The notes under the pieces are model-generated. The model did not search any database. It saw only the letters and a list, made by a program, of their open reading frames with translations, and was not told the DNA's origin. A stretch of DNA of 64,000 nucleotides from the NCBI RefSeq assembly GCF_025666195.1, contig NZ_CP102592.1, positions 186,001-250,000 on the forward strand, written 5' to 3'. Origin of the DNA: Xanthomonas sp. CFBP 8443. GTDB taxonomy: Bacteria > Pseudomonadota > Gammaproteobacteria > Xanthomonadales > Xanthomonadaceae. A program made the position numbers and the translations under genes. Of the stretch, positions 7,826-18,192 are shown one piece after another; within the stretch, counting starts at the first letter, position 1; every line of letters begins with the position of its first letter.

Positions 7826-9607
7826 ATGCGATCCATCCCCCGCCTCGCCCTGCTCTTGTCCTTGCTGTCGCTGGCCGGCCTCGTCCAGGCGCGCGGCACG
7901 ATCGAAAAAGTCCAGATACAAGGCCTGGACGAGGACGACGACGCGGCGATGATCGAGAACATCGAGGTCTCGCTGTCGCTGTACCAGACCATCGGCAAGG
8001 TCCAGGGCGAATCGCGCCTGGAGTACCTGCTGAGCCAGGCCGAGCGGCAGACCCGGCAGGCGCTGGAGCCGTTCGGCTACTACACCCCGACCATCACCGT
8101 CGAAGCGCCGCGCAACGACGACAAGCTCAACGTGACCCTGCACGTGGACAAGGGCGAGCCGGTGCGGGTGCGCAACTTCCATGTCGGCATCACCGGCCCG
8201 GCCGAGGACGACAGCTACCTGGGCGAGGACCTGCAGAACTTCCGGCCCAAGGCCGACGAGGTCTTCGACCACACCACCTACGAGACCAGCAAGGTCACCA
8301 TCACCCGGCGCCTGGCCGAACGCGGCTATTTCGATGCCGACTTCACCCAGCGCAAGGTCGAGGTGACCCGCGCCGACCATGCCGCCGACATCGACCTGAG
8401 CTGGGACAGCGGCCGCCGCTACAACATGGGCGCGATCCGCTTCCACCAGGACTACTTCCGGCAGGACTTGTTCGACCCGCTGGTGTACTGGGACGAAGGC
8501 AGCTACTACCACGAAGGTAAGCTCGACCGGCTGCGCGAATCGCTGGTCAAGCTCGACTACTTCAGCGCCGTCGACATCCAGCCCAAGCCCGAGGAAGCCG
8601 ACGCCGACGGCAACGTGCCGGTCGACGTGAACCTGACCCGCGCCAAGCGCAGCATCTACACCAGCGGCATCAGCTACGGCAGCGAGAGCGGCGCCGGCGT
8701 GCGCCTGGGCGTGGACCGCCGCTACGTCAACGCGCGCGGACACAAGCTCAGCACCCAGCTGGACTACGCGCAGAAGCGCAAGAGCCTGATCACCAGCTAC
8801 CGGGTGCCGGCGTTCCGCTGGCTCGACGGCTGGTACACCGCCTCGATGCGCGCCTACGACGAGCAGACCGACTACATCGACCTGCGCAACCTCAAGCTCA
8901 CCGGCAGCCGCAGCGGCGAGATCAACGAGCACTGGACCGCGATCGCCTCGCTCAACGCGCTGCGCGAGCGCTGGCGCTACGCCACCGACACCGTGTTCGA
9001 CGATGCGCTGTACCAGTACTCCACGCTGGTCTATCCGCAGATCGAGGCCGACTACGTGGGCGTGGACGACAAGGTGTTCCCGCGCAAGGGGTTCAGCGGC
9101 AACGTCAGCCTGCGCGCCGGCGCCGAAGGACTCGGCTCCGATGCCAGCTTCACCCAGGCGCACCTGCGCCTGAACTGGTTCCAGGGCCTGGGCGCCAACA
9201 GCCGGCTGATCCTGCGCGGCGAAGCCGGCAGCACCTGGACCAACGCCCTGGTGGCGATGCCGCCGAGCCTGCGGTTCTTCGCCGGCGGCGACAACAGCAT
9301 CCGCGGCTACGCGTTCCGCGAGGTCGGCCCGCGCACGCCCAGACCCGACCGCTTCGCCCTCGGCGCCAAGCACGTGCTCACCGGCAGCGCCGAATACGAG
9401 CACTACTTCAAGGGCGGGCCATGGGGCGGCGCGGTCTTCGTCGATAGCGGCAGCGCCTTCGACGACACCCCCGACTGGCACACCGGCGTCGGCTTCGGCG
9501 TGCGCTGGCGCTCGCCGGTGGGGCCGGTACGGGTGGACATCGCGCATGGCCTGAACGATCCGGACTCGCAGTTCCAGCTCTATCTCAACATCGGAGCCAA
9601 CCTGTGA
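7826..9607 (+). CDS. tamA: Translocation and assembly module outer-membrane protein TamA
   Basis: 593-residue Omp85-family protein with signal peptide (MRSIPRLALLLSLLSLAGLVQARG). POTRA-like domains follow (about residues 25-260), then a 16-strand beta-barrel containing the Omp85 motif regions FFAGGDNSIRGYAFREVGP and DSGSAF, ending in a short barrel strand (FQLYLNIGANL). With TamB it forms a periplasm-spanning complex that helps insert or transport envelope components. ATG 7826 fits the signal peptide. Its stop overlaps the tamB start by 4 bases (GTGA), indicating translational coupling. Confidence 0.93.
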   Translation: MRSIPRLALLLSLLSLAGLVQARGTIEKVQIQGLDEDDDAAMIENIEVSLSLYQTIGKVQGESRLEYLLSQAERQTRQALEPFGYYTPTITVEAPRNDDKLNVTLHVDKGEPVRVRNFHVGITGPAEDDSYLGEDLQNFRPKADEVFDHTTYETSKVTITRRLAERGYFDADFTQRKVEVTRADHAADIDLSWDSGRRYNMGAIRFHQDYFRQDLFDPLVYWDEGSYYHEGKLDRLRESLVKLDYFSAVDIQPKPEEADADGNVPVDVNLTRAKRSIYTSGISYGSESGAGVRLGVDRRYVNARGHKLSTQLDYAQKRKSLITSYRVPAFRWLDGWYTASMRAYDEQTDYIDLRNLKLTGSRSGEINEHWTAIASLNALRERWRYATDTVFDDALYQYSTLVYPQIEADYVGVDDKVFPRKGFSGNVSLRAGAEGLGSDASFTQAHLRLNWFQGLGANSRLILRGEAGSTWTNALVAMPPSLRFFAGGDNSIRGYAFREVGPRTPRPDRFALGAKHVLTGSAEYEHYFKGGPWGGAVFVDSGSAFDDTPDWHTGVGFGVRWRSPVGPVRVDIAHGLNDPDSQFQLYLNIGANL

Positions 9608-12600
9608 GCGCGACCGGTCCGGCCACGCCCGCCGCGCCGCCGCCGCGGCGCCCGCGCTTCTACCGGCGCAAGCGCTTCTGGTGGGGCTCGGCGCTGACCA
9701 TCGCCGGGCTCGGCCTGCTGGCCTTGATCGCCGTGTACTGGCTGCTGCAGACCGTGGCCGGGCGCGACGTGCTGCTGGCGCAGGTCGTGGCGCGGCTGCC
9801 GGCCGGGTCCTCGCTGACCTGGGAGCGCGCCGAGGGTCCGCTGGCCGGCCCGCTGACCCTGTACAACCTGGATTTCCGCTACGAGGAGATCCACTTCACC
9901 GCCGAGCGCGCCTACCTGGATCCGGACATCCGCCCGCTGCTCGGGCGCAAGCTGCAGCTGGACGTGCTGCAACTGAAGAACGCCACGCTCAACCTGGCCA
10001 AGAGCGAGGAACCATTCGAACTGCCGAGCTGGCCGCAGTCGCTGCCGCAGATCGAAGTGCCGCTGGCGCTGCAGGCCGATCACATCACCATCGACGGACT
10101 GCGCATCACCCAGGCGCAGCAACCGATGATCGACATCCGCACGCTGCGCGGCGGCATCGAGGTCGCCAACGGCGAATTCCGCTCGAAGCAATTGGTGGTG
10201 ACCAGCGACCGCGGCGATTTCCGCGTCGACGGCGACTACGTGCCGGCGCAGGACTACAAGGCCGACCTCACCGCCAGCGCCGTGCTGCCGGCCGCGCGCG
10301 GGCGCACGCTGGCGCGGTTGGGCCTGGTCGCGCGCGGCAATCTGGACAAGATGGAAGTGGCGATCGCCGGCAACGCCCCGGCGCCGCTGCGCGCCACCCT
10401 GGTGTTCACCGGGCGCACCGATCCCACTTGGCAGTTCGCCGCCAGCAGCAAGGCGCTGGACCCGTCGCTGTTCGTGCCGCCGGGCGATGCCGCGGCCGAC
10501 GCCGGCGAACCGATCGCGTTCGACCTTAGCGCCTCCGGCAAGGGCGGCGACGCCAAGCTGCAAGGCCAGCTCGCGTACGGCGCGCAGAAGCTGACGCTGG
10601 ATCCGTCCAACGTGCGCCTGGACAACCAGGTGCTCACCGTCGCGCCGCTGCAGCTGCGCGCCTTCGACGGCCAGGCGCGGCTGCGCGGCACCGCCGATTT
10701 CCGCGATCCGGACAACGCGACCTTCCGTTTCTCGGTCAACGCCAGTGGGCTGAAGTTCGCCACCACGCCGGACCCGTCCACGCCGGACGCACCGGCGGTG
10801 CCGATCCAATTGGTCGAAGCCAACCTCGGCCTGGCCGGCACGCTGAAGCAGTGGGCCACCTATGGCGAAGCCACCGTCGCGCGCGGCAAGGACAGCGCGG
10901 GACTGCAGCTGGACGTGCGCGGCGACGACCGGCAGGCGCAGATCGTGCAGCTGCAGGCGGCGATGCCCACCGGTACGCTCGATCTCGGCGGTGCGGTGGC
11001 ATGGGCGCCGGAACTGAGCTGGGACCTGAGCGGCAAGCTCGCCGGCTTCGACCCCGGCTATTTCGCGCCGGGCTGGGACGGCAACCTGTCGGGCCAGTTC
11101 GCGTCCAAGGGCAAGCAGTTGCCGCTGCGTCCGGACGGCAGCGCTGCCGGCTACCAGGCCAGCCTCGACGTGCCGCACTTGAACGGCAAGCTGCGCAGCC
11201 GCCCGCTCGACGCCAACGGCAAGTTCGCGCTGCAGGGCGAGCAGGGCGAAGGCAAGCTGCAGTTGGCGCTCGGCGACAGCCGCGTGCAGGCGCAGGGCAA
11301 GGTCGGCGACCAGCTCGACATCGATGCGCAACTGCAGCCGCTGCAGCTGGCCGACCTGCTGCCCGGCGCCACCGGCAGCCTGCGCGGCAGCGTGCAGGTC
11401 AAGGGCCGCCGCGACGCGCCCGACCTCACCGCCGACCTTACCGGCAACAGCCTGAAGTGGGACAGCTACGGTGCCGACAGCGTCACCCTGCGCGGGCGCC
11501 TGCCGTGGCGCGGCAGTGGCGGCGAACTGGCGCTGCGCGGCAGCGCGATCAACGCCGGCATGGTGCTGCAGACGCTGCGCGTGGATGCGCGCGGCGCGGT
11601 GGAGAACCTGCAACTCGATGCCGACACCCAGAACGACATGGGCACGCTCGCCCTGGCCGGCCAACTGCGCCGCGACGGCGCGCGCTGGCAGGGCGGCGTG
11701 AACACGCTGCGGGTGGCGCCGGCCAAGGGCGAGCCATGGCAACTGCGACAGCCGGCCACGTTCGCCATCGCCGGCAGCGCCTTCACCCTCTCCGACACCT
11801 GCCTCGGCGCGACCGGCGGCGGCGCGCTGTGCGTGGCCGCGAACTGGCCCAAGCAGGGCCTGACCGTGCGCGGCGACGCGTTGCCGCTGTCGCTGGTGCA
11901 GCCGTGGTTGCCGCCCAACAGCGGCCGCAAGATCTACCTGCGCGGCGAACTCACCCTCGACGGCAGCTTCAAGCCGGCCGGCAACGCCTGGCAGGGATCG
12001 CTGCGCCTGGCCTCGCCGGAAGGCGGCCTGCGCCTGGGCGACAACGCGCGCGGCGAACTGGTGCGCTACGACCAGTTCAGTTTCGTCACCGACTTCACCG
12101 CCCAGCACATCCACTCCAAGCTCGGCGTCGGCTTCAAGGGCGACGGCTTCATCGATGCCACCGTGGACACCGGCTGGGACGCGTACGCGCCGCTCACCGG
12201 CGAGATCTACATGAACATGTCGCGGCTGTACTGGATGGAGCTGTTCTCGCCGGACCTGGTGCGGCCCAAGGGCCTGGTCGAAGGCCACGTCAGCCTGCGC
12301 GGCACGCGTTCGCAACCCTCGATGGGCGGCAACGCCACGCTCAGCAACTTCACCGGCGAACTGCCGGCGCTGGGCCTGACCCTGAGCGAAGGCAACGGCC
12401 GCTTCGACGCCCAGCCCGACGGCTCGGCGCGCATCGTCGCCGCGGTGAAGTCCGGCGAAGGCACGCTCAACGTCGACGGCGGCCTGTCCTGGTACGGCGA
12501 CACCACGCCGCTGCAGTTGAACATCCGTGGCAGCAACGTACTGGTATCGAATACCGCCGAACTGCGCGCGGTGGCCAATCCCGACCTGCAGTTCGGCATC

Positions 12601-13443
12601 GCCAACAAGACCATGAAGTTGAACGGCCAGGTCACCGTGCCGTCGGCGGACATCGACCTGGAGCGGCTGGACCGCGGCACCTCGGTCTCCGAGGACGTGG
12701 TGGTGCTGGACCCGGCCGACCCGGAAGAAGCGCCGAGCTCGCCGCTGGAGATGGACCTGCGCGTGGTGCTCGGCGACCAGGTCAAGATGGCCGGCTTCGG
12801 CCTGAAGGGCGCGCTGACCGGCACCATGCAGGTACGCTCGCGCCAGGGCCGCGAGATGACCGCCACCGGCGGCCTCGACGTCAGCGGCCAATACAAGGCC
12901 TACGGCCAGGACCTGACCATCAGCCGTGGCCAGCTGACCTGGAGCAACAACGTCGTATCCGACCCGCGCATCAACATGCGCGCGCAACGCAAGATCGGCG
13001 ACGTCACCGCCGGCATCGACGTCACCGGCCGCGCCACCGCGCCGCGCGCCGACGTGTGGTCGGACCCGTCGATGTCGCAATCCGAAGCGATGTCGTATCT
13101 GGTGCTGGGCCGCAGCCTCAGCAACGCCAGCAGCGACGAAGCCGACCAGGTCACCGCCGCGGCCAGCGCGCTGTCGGCCGGTAGCGGCATTCTCGCCTCG
13201 CAACTCGGCGCCAGGCTCGGCTTCGACGACGCCGGCGTCAGCCAATCGCGCGCCCTCGGCGGCTCGGTGGTCGGCTTCGGCAAATACCTCTCGCCCCGGC
13301 TCTACGTCAGCTACGGCGTCTCCCTGGTCGGCAGCGGCTCGGTGCTGACCCTCAAATACCTACTCGGCCGCGGTTTCGACGCGGAAGTGGAATCGAGCAC
13401 GGTGGAGAATCGTGGGTCGATCAATTGGCGGAAGGAGAAGTAG
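9604..13443 (+). CDS. tamB: Translocation and assembly module inner-membrane protein TamB
   Basis: 1279 residues starting at GTG. One N-terminal membrane anchor lies at about residues 26-50 (LTIAGLGLLALIAVYWLLQ). A long repetitive beta-rich body follows, with alternating hydrophobic and polar residues, typical of the AsmA/TamB-type lipid-transfer groove. The C-terminal DUF490 domain contains SEAMSYLVLGRSL and LGGSVVGFGKYLSPRLYVSYG. It pairs with TamA across the periplasm; recent work on the family links it to phospholipid transport. The 4-base overlap with tamA fixes the start. Confidence 0.93.
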   Translation: MSATGPATPAAPPPRRPRFYRRKRFWWGSALTIAGLGLLALIAVYWLLQTVAGRDVLLAQVVARLPAGSSLTWERAEGPLAGPLTLYNLDFRYEEIHFTAERAYLDPDIRPLLGRKLQLDVLQLKNATLNLAKSEEPFELPSWPQSLPQIEVPLALQADHITIDGLRITQAQQPMIDIRTLRGGIEVANGEFRSKQLVVTSDRGDFRVDGDYVPAQDYKADLTASAVLPAARGRTLARLGLVARGNLDKMEVAIAGNAPAPLRATLVFTGRTDPTWQFAASSKALDPSLFVPPGDAAADAGEPIAFDLSASGKGGDAKLQGQLAYGAQKLTLDPSNVRLDNQVLTVAPLQLRAFDGQARLRGTADFRDPDNATFRFSVNASGLKFATTPDPSTPDAPAVPIQLVEANLGLAGTLKQWATYGEATVARGKDSAGLQLDVRGDDRQAQIVQLQAAMPTGTLDLGGAVAWAPELSWDLSGKLAGFDPGYFAPGWDGNLSGQFASKGKQLPLRPDGSAAGYQASLDVPHLNGKLRSRPLDANGKFALQGEQGEGKLQLALGDSRVQAQGKVGDQLDIDAQLQPLQLADLLPGATGSLRGSVQVKGRRDAPDLTADLTGNSLKWDSYGADSVTLRGRLPWRGSGGELALRGSAINAGMVLQTLRVDARGAVENLQLDADTQNDMGTLALAGQLRRDGARWQGGVNTLRVAPAKGEPWQLRQPATFAIAGSAFTLSDTCLGATGGGALCVAANWPKQGLTVRGDALPLSLVQPWLPPNSGRKIYLRGELTLDGSFKPAGNAWQGSLRLASPEGGLRLGDNARGELVRYDQFSFVTDFTAQHIHSKLGVGFKGDGFIDATVDTGWDAYAPLTGEIYMNMSRLYWMELFSPDLVRPKGLVEGHVSLRGTRSQPSMGGNATLSNFTGELPALGLTLSEGNGRFDAQPDGSARIVAAVKSGEGTLNVDGGLSWYGDTTPLQLNIRGSNVLVSNTAELRAVANPDLQFGIANKTMKLNGQVTVPSADIDLERLDRGTSVSEDVVVLDPADPEEAPSSPLEMDLRVVLGDQVKMAGFGLKGALTGTMQVRSRQGREMTATGGLDVSGQYKAYGQDLTISRGQLTWSNNVVSDPRINMRAQRKIGDVTAGIDVTGRATAPRADVWSDPSMSQSEAMSYLVLGRSLSNASSDEADQVTAAASALSAGSGILASQLGARLGFDDAGVSQSRALGGSVVGFGKYLSPRLYVSYGVSLVGSGSVLTLKYLLGRGFDAEVESSTVENRGSINWRKEK

Positions 13444-13477
13444 GGGAAAATCGGCGACAGACGAGCCGAAAATTACC

Positions 13478-13506
13478 TTGACAACTTCTTCACGCATTTG
13501 AGAAAT
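13478..13506 (+). promoter_or_regulatory. Candidate sigma-70 promoter for the Rhs island
   Basis: A perfect TTGACA at 13478-13483 is followed, after 17 bases, by AGAAAT at 13501-13506, an imperfect -10. It lies about 45 bases before the Rhs start codon and just after tamB, which has no obvious terminator. Confidence 0.4.
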
Positions 13507-13550
13507 TAGCGCCTCTGTCAGCGCAACGCTGGCAGCCAAAGGGGCGATAA

Positions 13551-16500
13551 ATGTTCACTCAGCGGCAGGGATGGCGCAATGTCGTCCTAGTAGCGTTTTT
13601 GTCGGTATTGAGCGTGGGACAAGGAAAGGCCGTAACGCCGGAGGATGAATTCGACAAGCGAATTCGGACGTCGCAAAACATCCAGCCTTTGGGTGAAAGT
13701 CCTTTTGGCGAAAACATCAGCCTCTACAACGGAGCTTTGACTTTCAGACAGGTGGATATCGATCAGCCTGGGACCGGGCTGCCGATCCAGTTAGTCCGCA
13801 CGTTCGACCCTTCCGATTCAAGTCCAAGGGAAGGCGCTGCACGCGCATTTTCTGATTGGCGCCTGGAAGTGCCGAATATTCAAACATTGACTACTAGCCA
13901 AAATATTTCTTTTTTTTCTGGGAATCGTTGCAGCAATTTTGGTTCAGCACCCTCTTTGGTTTTTAACCTGGGACGTCCGGCACCCGTTATCTACTACGCA
14001 GAGCAATGGTGGGGCGGGTACCAGTTGATCATTCCTGGGATTGGTCGCCAAGACTTATTGCGTCGAGATGCCTCCAACACACTCTCGCCGCAGATGACGG
14101 ACTCCACTGGCGCGCAGCTGACGTTTCCCATAGTGACGCGTCAGCACTGGATGGTGACTTGTCTCGCTCAAACATCGAATGGACAGGGGGGACAAGGATT
14201 CCTAGCGGTTTCACCGGAAGGCACCAAATATTGGATGGACTGGCTGATCTATCGCGGTTACGACAATGTCGGTTTTGCGCAGCCTGGATTTGGCGGTGTC
14301 GATCGGCAAATGGCCATGATGATGGTATCTCGTGTTGAGGACCGCTTCGGTAATAGCCTTTCCTATCAGTACGATGGTTCGGGCAACTTGCTCAAAATCC
14401 AGGCAAGTGATGGCAGGGTGTTGGATTTAACCTATGAGGCATGGCAAGGCGTCAATACTTCAGCACCAAGTAGCAGAATTACTTCCGCAACTCTGCAGGC
14501 GGCTGATGCGCCTCCTAGAAGGTGGACATATTCTTACGCAACGCTTTCAGATAACAGAGCTCACTTGACTGCTGTCACGCAGCCCGACGGTAGCTCGTGG
14601 GGGATGGACTTCTCAGGTCTCTTCAATTTCAGTGGCATATCATATGTAACCTATGATCCGTATGACGGTTGTACGTTCAAGGTCGCGCAGAGCTCAGGTA
14701 GTACTAATCTGTCTTTGCGGCACCCTTCAGGACTTGTAGGTAATTTTAGTGTGGGTACCTTGATACGTGGTAGATCCTACGTTCCTTACCTGTGCGATTC
14801 CAGTTTTTCAGGGAATCGAAGTCTGAAAATCCCTAATGTTTACAAAAATATTAACTTACTGAATAAGCGTGTTTCCGGACCGGGCGTGCCGGAACAAACT
14901 TGGACGTATTCCTACTCTGCGCCAAACAACAGTTGGAGCAAAGATTGCGGTTCCGGCTGCGCTGCAACGGTGTGGACAGATGCGAGAACCCCTGCGGGAT
15001 CGGTAACGCGCTATACTTTCAGTAATCGTTACGACTTTAGCGAGAGCCAGTTGCTGCGATCCGAATACTATTCGGGTGCAGTTGGTTCTACATTATTACG
15101 CAGCGAAGATTTTGGCTATGCCGCACCTACGATAGGTCCCTGGCCCAAGCTGCTAGGCAGCGTATTGCTTGATAATATCAACAATGCCCAGGTTGGCGCG
15201 CTTTCACCTCTCTACAATAAGGTCATATCCCAAGACAACACGCTCCACACCTACAATGTCAGCAACTTCGATATATTTGGGCGTGCTACGGTATTCACAC
15301 GCTATAGTCCATGGCATCGCCGTAGTGACAGTGTGGACTATAGCGACAACGCTTCGAAATGGGTGCTGGGCCAAGTGGCAAAGCAAACGAACACTGATAC
15401 CAGTTTGGTCGAGTCACAGGTCGAGTACGACGCGAACACCGCTTTGCCAACGAAGTCTTACGCATTTGGCAAGTTGCAGCAAACTATTGCTTACAATGCG
15501 GACGGAAGTTTGGCGACAGTTGCAGATGGCAAAAACAACGTCACCACGTTCTCAAATTGGAAGCGTGGCGTCCCGCAGTTAATTCGTTTCGCCGACAATA
15601 CCGTAATCTCGGCAAGCGTTAATGACCATGGATGGATCACGGCGGTAGCCGACGAAAACAGTTACACCACCAGCTACGGTTACGACTCAATGGGGCGAAT
15701 GGCAAGCATTGCCTATCCCGGCGGGGATAACGTGTCTTGGAACGTCACGACACAAGCGTTCGAGCAGGTGGCTGCCGCAGAGTATGGACTGCCTCCAGGT
15801 CATTGGCGGCAGACTATCGCTACTGGTAACGCTCGCAAGATAACCTATTTCGATGCATTTTGGCGTCCGGCTGTTACCTATGAATTTGATGCGGGTAACC
15901 AAGATGTAAGTCGGCGTTATCAGCGCTTCTCCTATGATTATGCAGGACGAACAGTGTTCTCCTCATATCCGGGCTATACGGATGTATTGAGTGCAGGAAG
16001 CTGGATAAAATATGACGCGTTGGGACGAGTTACGTTGGGATCGCGTGACTCGGAGCTAGGCACGCTAGCAACCGTCACCGAGTACCTGCCGAATAGCCAA
16101 ACACGAGTGACTGACTCCCGAGGCAACAAGACACTTACCGGCTACTGGATCTTGGATCAGCCGGCCTATGATATTCCGGTTTGGATTCAGCACCCAGAAG
16201 GTGCCGTTACCGAAATTTCACATGATGTGTTTGGCAAGGCAATCTCGATACGACGTCACGATGTTGGGGGTGCGTTGTCCCTGACACGTAGCTACGTCTA
16301 CGACGCCTATCAGCAATTGTGCAAAACGATCGAGCCGGAAATAGGTGCAACCGCTAGCGGCTATGATGCATCTGGCAATGTCGTTTGGACCGCAAACGGT
16401 CTGTCCCTAGCCAGCACAGCATCGTGTGATGCCGACACAGCCTTTGCTTCCGGTCGTCGCATCGATCGCAGCTATGACGTCCGCAATAGAATTACAACAA

Positions 16501-17759
16501 TGACATTCCCGGATGGTAACGGCGATCAGCGATTGGCCTATAGGCCGGATGGCAAGGTCAAGCAGATCACCACAGTCAACAACAGTATCTCTACCTATAA
16601 TAGTTTTACCTACAATAGGCGTGGCCTGCTGGTAGGGGAAAGCCAGGCTCAGGCCGATGGCGAGACTTGGGCGATCGGCTACAACTACGATGCCAATGGT
16701 CATCTGGCTGCGCATCGTTATCCATCGGGGCAGATCATCGACTATGCGCCCAACGCCTTGGGACAACCCACACAAGTGGGCAGCTATGCAACTGGCGTTA
16801 GTTACTATCCCAACGGCGCGATTAAACAGTTTACGTACGGTAATGGCATCGTGCACACACTGACCCAGAACGCACGCCAGCTTCCTGACACCAGTCAGGA
16901 TACCTATGGAGGCACCGCGTTCCTGAGCGACGGCTACGACTACGATGCCAACGGCAATGTAGCCGCCATCAGCGATGGCGCGACCGGCCGCGGCGAGCGT
17001 GGTGACCGCGATATGACCTATGACGGCCTTGATCGCCTTGTCTCGGCCAAATCAAAGATGTTCGGTACGGCGACCTATGGTTACGACGTTCTCGACAACC
17101 TGACCCACGTCGTGGCCCCGGGCCGCGACCACTACTACTGCTACGATGCCTATTGGCAACTGACCAACGTCAAGACCGGCAACTGCAGCGGCAGTACCGT
17201 CATCGGCATGAGCTATGACATTCAGGGCAATCTGAAGAACAAGAACGGTCAAGGCTTCGTCTTCGACTACGGCAATCGTCTGCGCGAGGCAACGGGCAAG
17301 GAAACCTACCGTTACGACGGCTACGGCCGTCGCACCGTGGCGATGCAGAGTGGGGGCGCTATCAGCTCGATGTACGACCAGGCAGGAGCGCTGCGCTATC
17401 AGAAGAACCAGCGTCAGGCCAAGGCGACCGACTACATCATGCTGGGCGGAAGCCTCGTGGCCGAAGCCGACTGGCCACTCGGGCAGGCGGCGGCAGTCAA
17501 GGACTATGTTAGCTGGACGGCAGTCGGCGGTGCCACTCGTTACGTGGTGGAAGAGAGCGTGGATGGCGTGACGTGGACATCGGTCTATGAAGGCACGGAT
17601 CCCAGTTGGACATCGCTGGCCAGGCCTTCAGGCACCTACTCATATCGCGTATCTGCATGCATGCCAGACGGAACTTGTAGCGCTGCTGGAAACATAGTGC
17701 ATACGCAGCAGCCAGCATTCAACATCGTGCCGCTTCTTTATCAATTGCTGCTCAGCTGA
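13551..17759 (+). CDS. Exported Rhs/YD-repeat protein lacking a C-terminal toxin tip, 1402 aa
   Basis: Starts with a Sec signal peptide (FTQRQGWRNVVLVAFLSVLSVGQGKA). The N-terminal ~350 residues carry the Rhs-family lead (FGENISLYNGALTF, LPIQLVRTFDPS). Many YD-type repeats follow, such as NSYTTSYGYDSMGRMASIAYPG, QTIAYNADGSL, SDGYDYDANGNVAA and FVFDYGNRLREATGKETYRY. Normally the Rhs core (HTDxLGSxxxxT ... RYYDPxxGRFxSxDP) follows directly. Here, after YIMLGGSLVAEADWPLG, the chain enters a fibronectin-III-like domain of ~90 residues (DYVSWTAVGGATRYVVEES, then SGTYSYRVSAC) and stops. The missing core is encoded separately at 18653. The gene is less GC-rich than its neighbours, consistent with horizontal acquisition. 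It probably forms a hollow beta-cage outside the cytoplasm. Confidence 0.88.
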   Translation: MFTQRQGWRNVVLVAFLSVLSVGQGKAVTPEDEFDKRIRTSQNIQPLGESPFGENISLYNGALTFRQVDIDQPGTGLPIQLVRTFDPSDSSPREGAARAFSDWRLEVPNIQTLTTSQNISFFSGNRCSNFGSAPSLVFNLGRPAPVIYYAEQWWGGYQLIIPGIGRQDLLRRDASNTLSPQMTDSTGAQLTFPIVTRQHWMVTCLAQTSNGQGGQGFLAVSPEGTKYWMDWLIYRGYDNVGFAQPGFGGVDRQMAMMMVSRVEDRFGNSLSYQYDGSGNLLKIQASDGRVLDLTYEAWQGVNTSAPSSRITSATLQAADAPPRRWTYSYATLSDNRAHLTAVTQPDGSSWGMDFSGLFNFSGISYVTYDPYDGCTFKVAQSSGSTNLSLRHPSGLVGNFSVGTLIRGRSYVPYLCDSSFSGNRSLKIPNVYKNINLLNKRVSGPGVPEQTWTYSYSAPNNSWSKDCGSGCAATVWTDARTPAGSVTRYTFSNRYDFSESQLLRSEYYSGAVGSTLLRSEDFGYAAPTIGPWPKLLGSVLLDNINNAQVGALSPLYNKVISQDNTLHTYNVSNFDIFGRATVFTRYSPWHRRSDSVDYSDNASKWVLGQVAKQTNTDTSLVESQVEYDANTALPTKSYAFGKLQQTIAYNADGSLATVADGKNNVTTFSNWKRGVPQLIRFADNTVISASVNDHGWITAVADENSYTTSYGYDSMGRMASIAYPGGDNVSWNVTTQAFEQVAAAEYGLPPGHWRQTIATGNARKITYFDAFWRPAVTYEFDAGNQDVSRRYQRFSYDYAGRTVFSSYPGYTDVLSAGSWIKYDALGRVTLGSRDSELGTLATVTEYLPNSQTRVTDSRGNKTLTGYWILDQPAYDIPVWIQHPEGAVTEISHDVFGKAISIRRHDVGGALSLTRSYVYDAYQQLCKTIEPEIGATASGYDASGNVVWTANGLSLASTASCDADTAFASGRRIDRSYDVRNRITTMTFPDGNGDQRLAYRPDGKVKQITTVNNSISTYNSFTYNRRGLLVGESQAQADGETWAIGYNYDANGHLAAHRYPSGQIIDYAPNALGQPTQVGSYATGVSYYPNGAIKQFTYGNGIVHTLTQNARQLPDTSQDTYGGTAFLSDGYDYDANGNVAAISDGATGRGERGDRDMTYDGLDRLVSAKSKMFGTATYGYDVLDNLTHVVAPGRDHYYCYDAYWQLTNVKTGNCSGSTVIGMSYDIQGNLKNKNGQGFVFDYGNRLREATGKETYRYDGYGRRTVAMQSGGAISSMYDQAGALRYQKNQRQAKATDYIMLGGSLVAEADWPLGQAAAVKDYVSWTAVGGATRYVVEESVDGVTWTSVYEGTDPSWTSLARPSGTYSYRVSACMPDGTCSAAGNIVHTQQPAFNIVPLLYQLLLS

Positions 17760-17780
17760 AATATCAACAGGGGGTCTGGA

Positions 17781-18125
17781 ATGTCGGCAAAAATAATGGC
17801 ATTGCTGCTCGCAGTCGCCGGGGTGGGCTTTTGCCATACGGGTCGAGCGGCGCAGCAGCTAGTATGGCCAGGCAAGATCATATACGTAGAAAATGGTTGG
17901 TATGGTGAAGGCTTGGTCATCCGTGACTCCAGCATTGGACCGGAAGGATGCTGGGCGCCACGTGATGAATTCGCGATAGATAAAGACCATCCTGCATACA
18001 AAGAGCTCGTGGCGATGGTGTTGACAGCATATACCTCTAATGCCGAAGTCGAAGTCATCCTCGACTCTGGAGTTTGTATATTCGGTGGGCGTACCAAGGT
18101 CCTCGCTATACGTCTTAAGAAGTGA
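17781..18125 (+). CDS. Small exported protein, 114 aa
   Basis: Signal peptide MSAKIMALLLAVAGVGFCHTGRA; the mature part is about 90 residues. Two cysteines (EGCWAP and SGVCIFGG) bracket a helix-like stretch (YKELVAMVLTAYTSNAEVEVIL). This layout is shared with the next gene: a first Cys after a GxxG-like loop, a helix with LxAMVLTA, a V-strand, a second Cys. A similar pattern occurs in SubB-like toxin B subunits, but that similarity is tentative. RBS GGGGG lies just upstream. It sits 21 bases after the Rhs shell gene, so is likely in the same operon. Confidence 0.7.
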   Translation: MSAKIMALLLAVAGVGFCHTGRAAQQLVWPGKIIYVENGWYGEGLVIRDSSIGPEGCWAPRDEFAIDKDHPAYKELVAMVLTAYTSNAEVEVILDSGVCIFGGRTKVLAIRLKK

Positions 18126-18192
18126 GCATTCGATACGGAAGCGCCGATGTCCTGAAGTTGAAGCCGGCGCCTATTATCAAGGGCGGAAGAAA

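Noticed and set aside
9580..13245. A 1221-codon minus-strand frame opposite tamB
   Set aside because: Low-complexity shadow of tamB with no recognisable motif or RBS.
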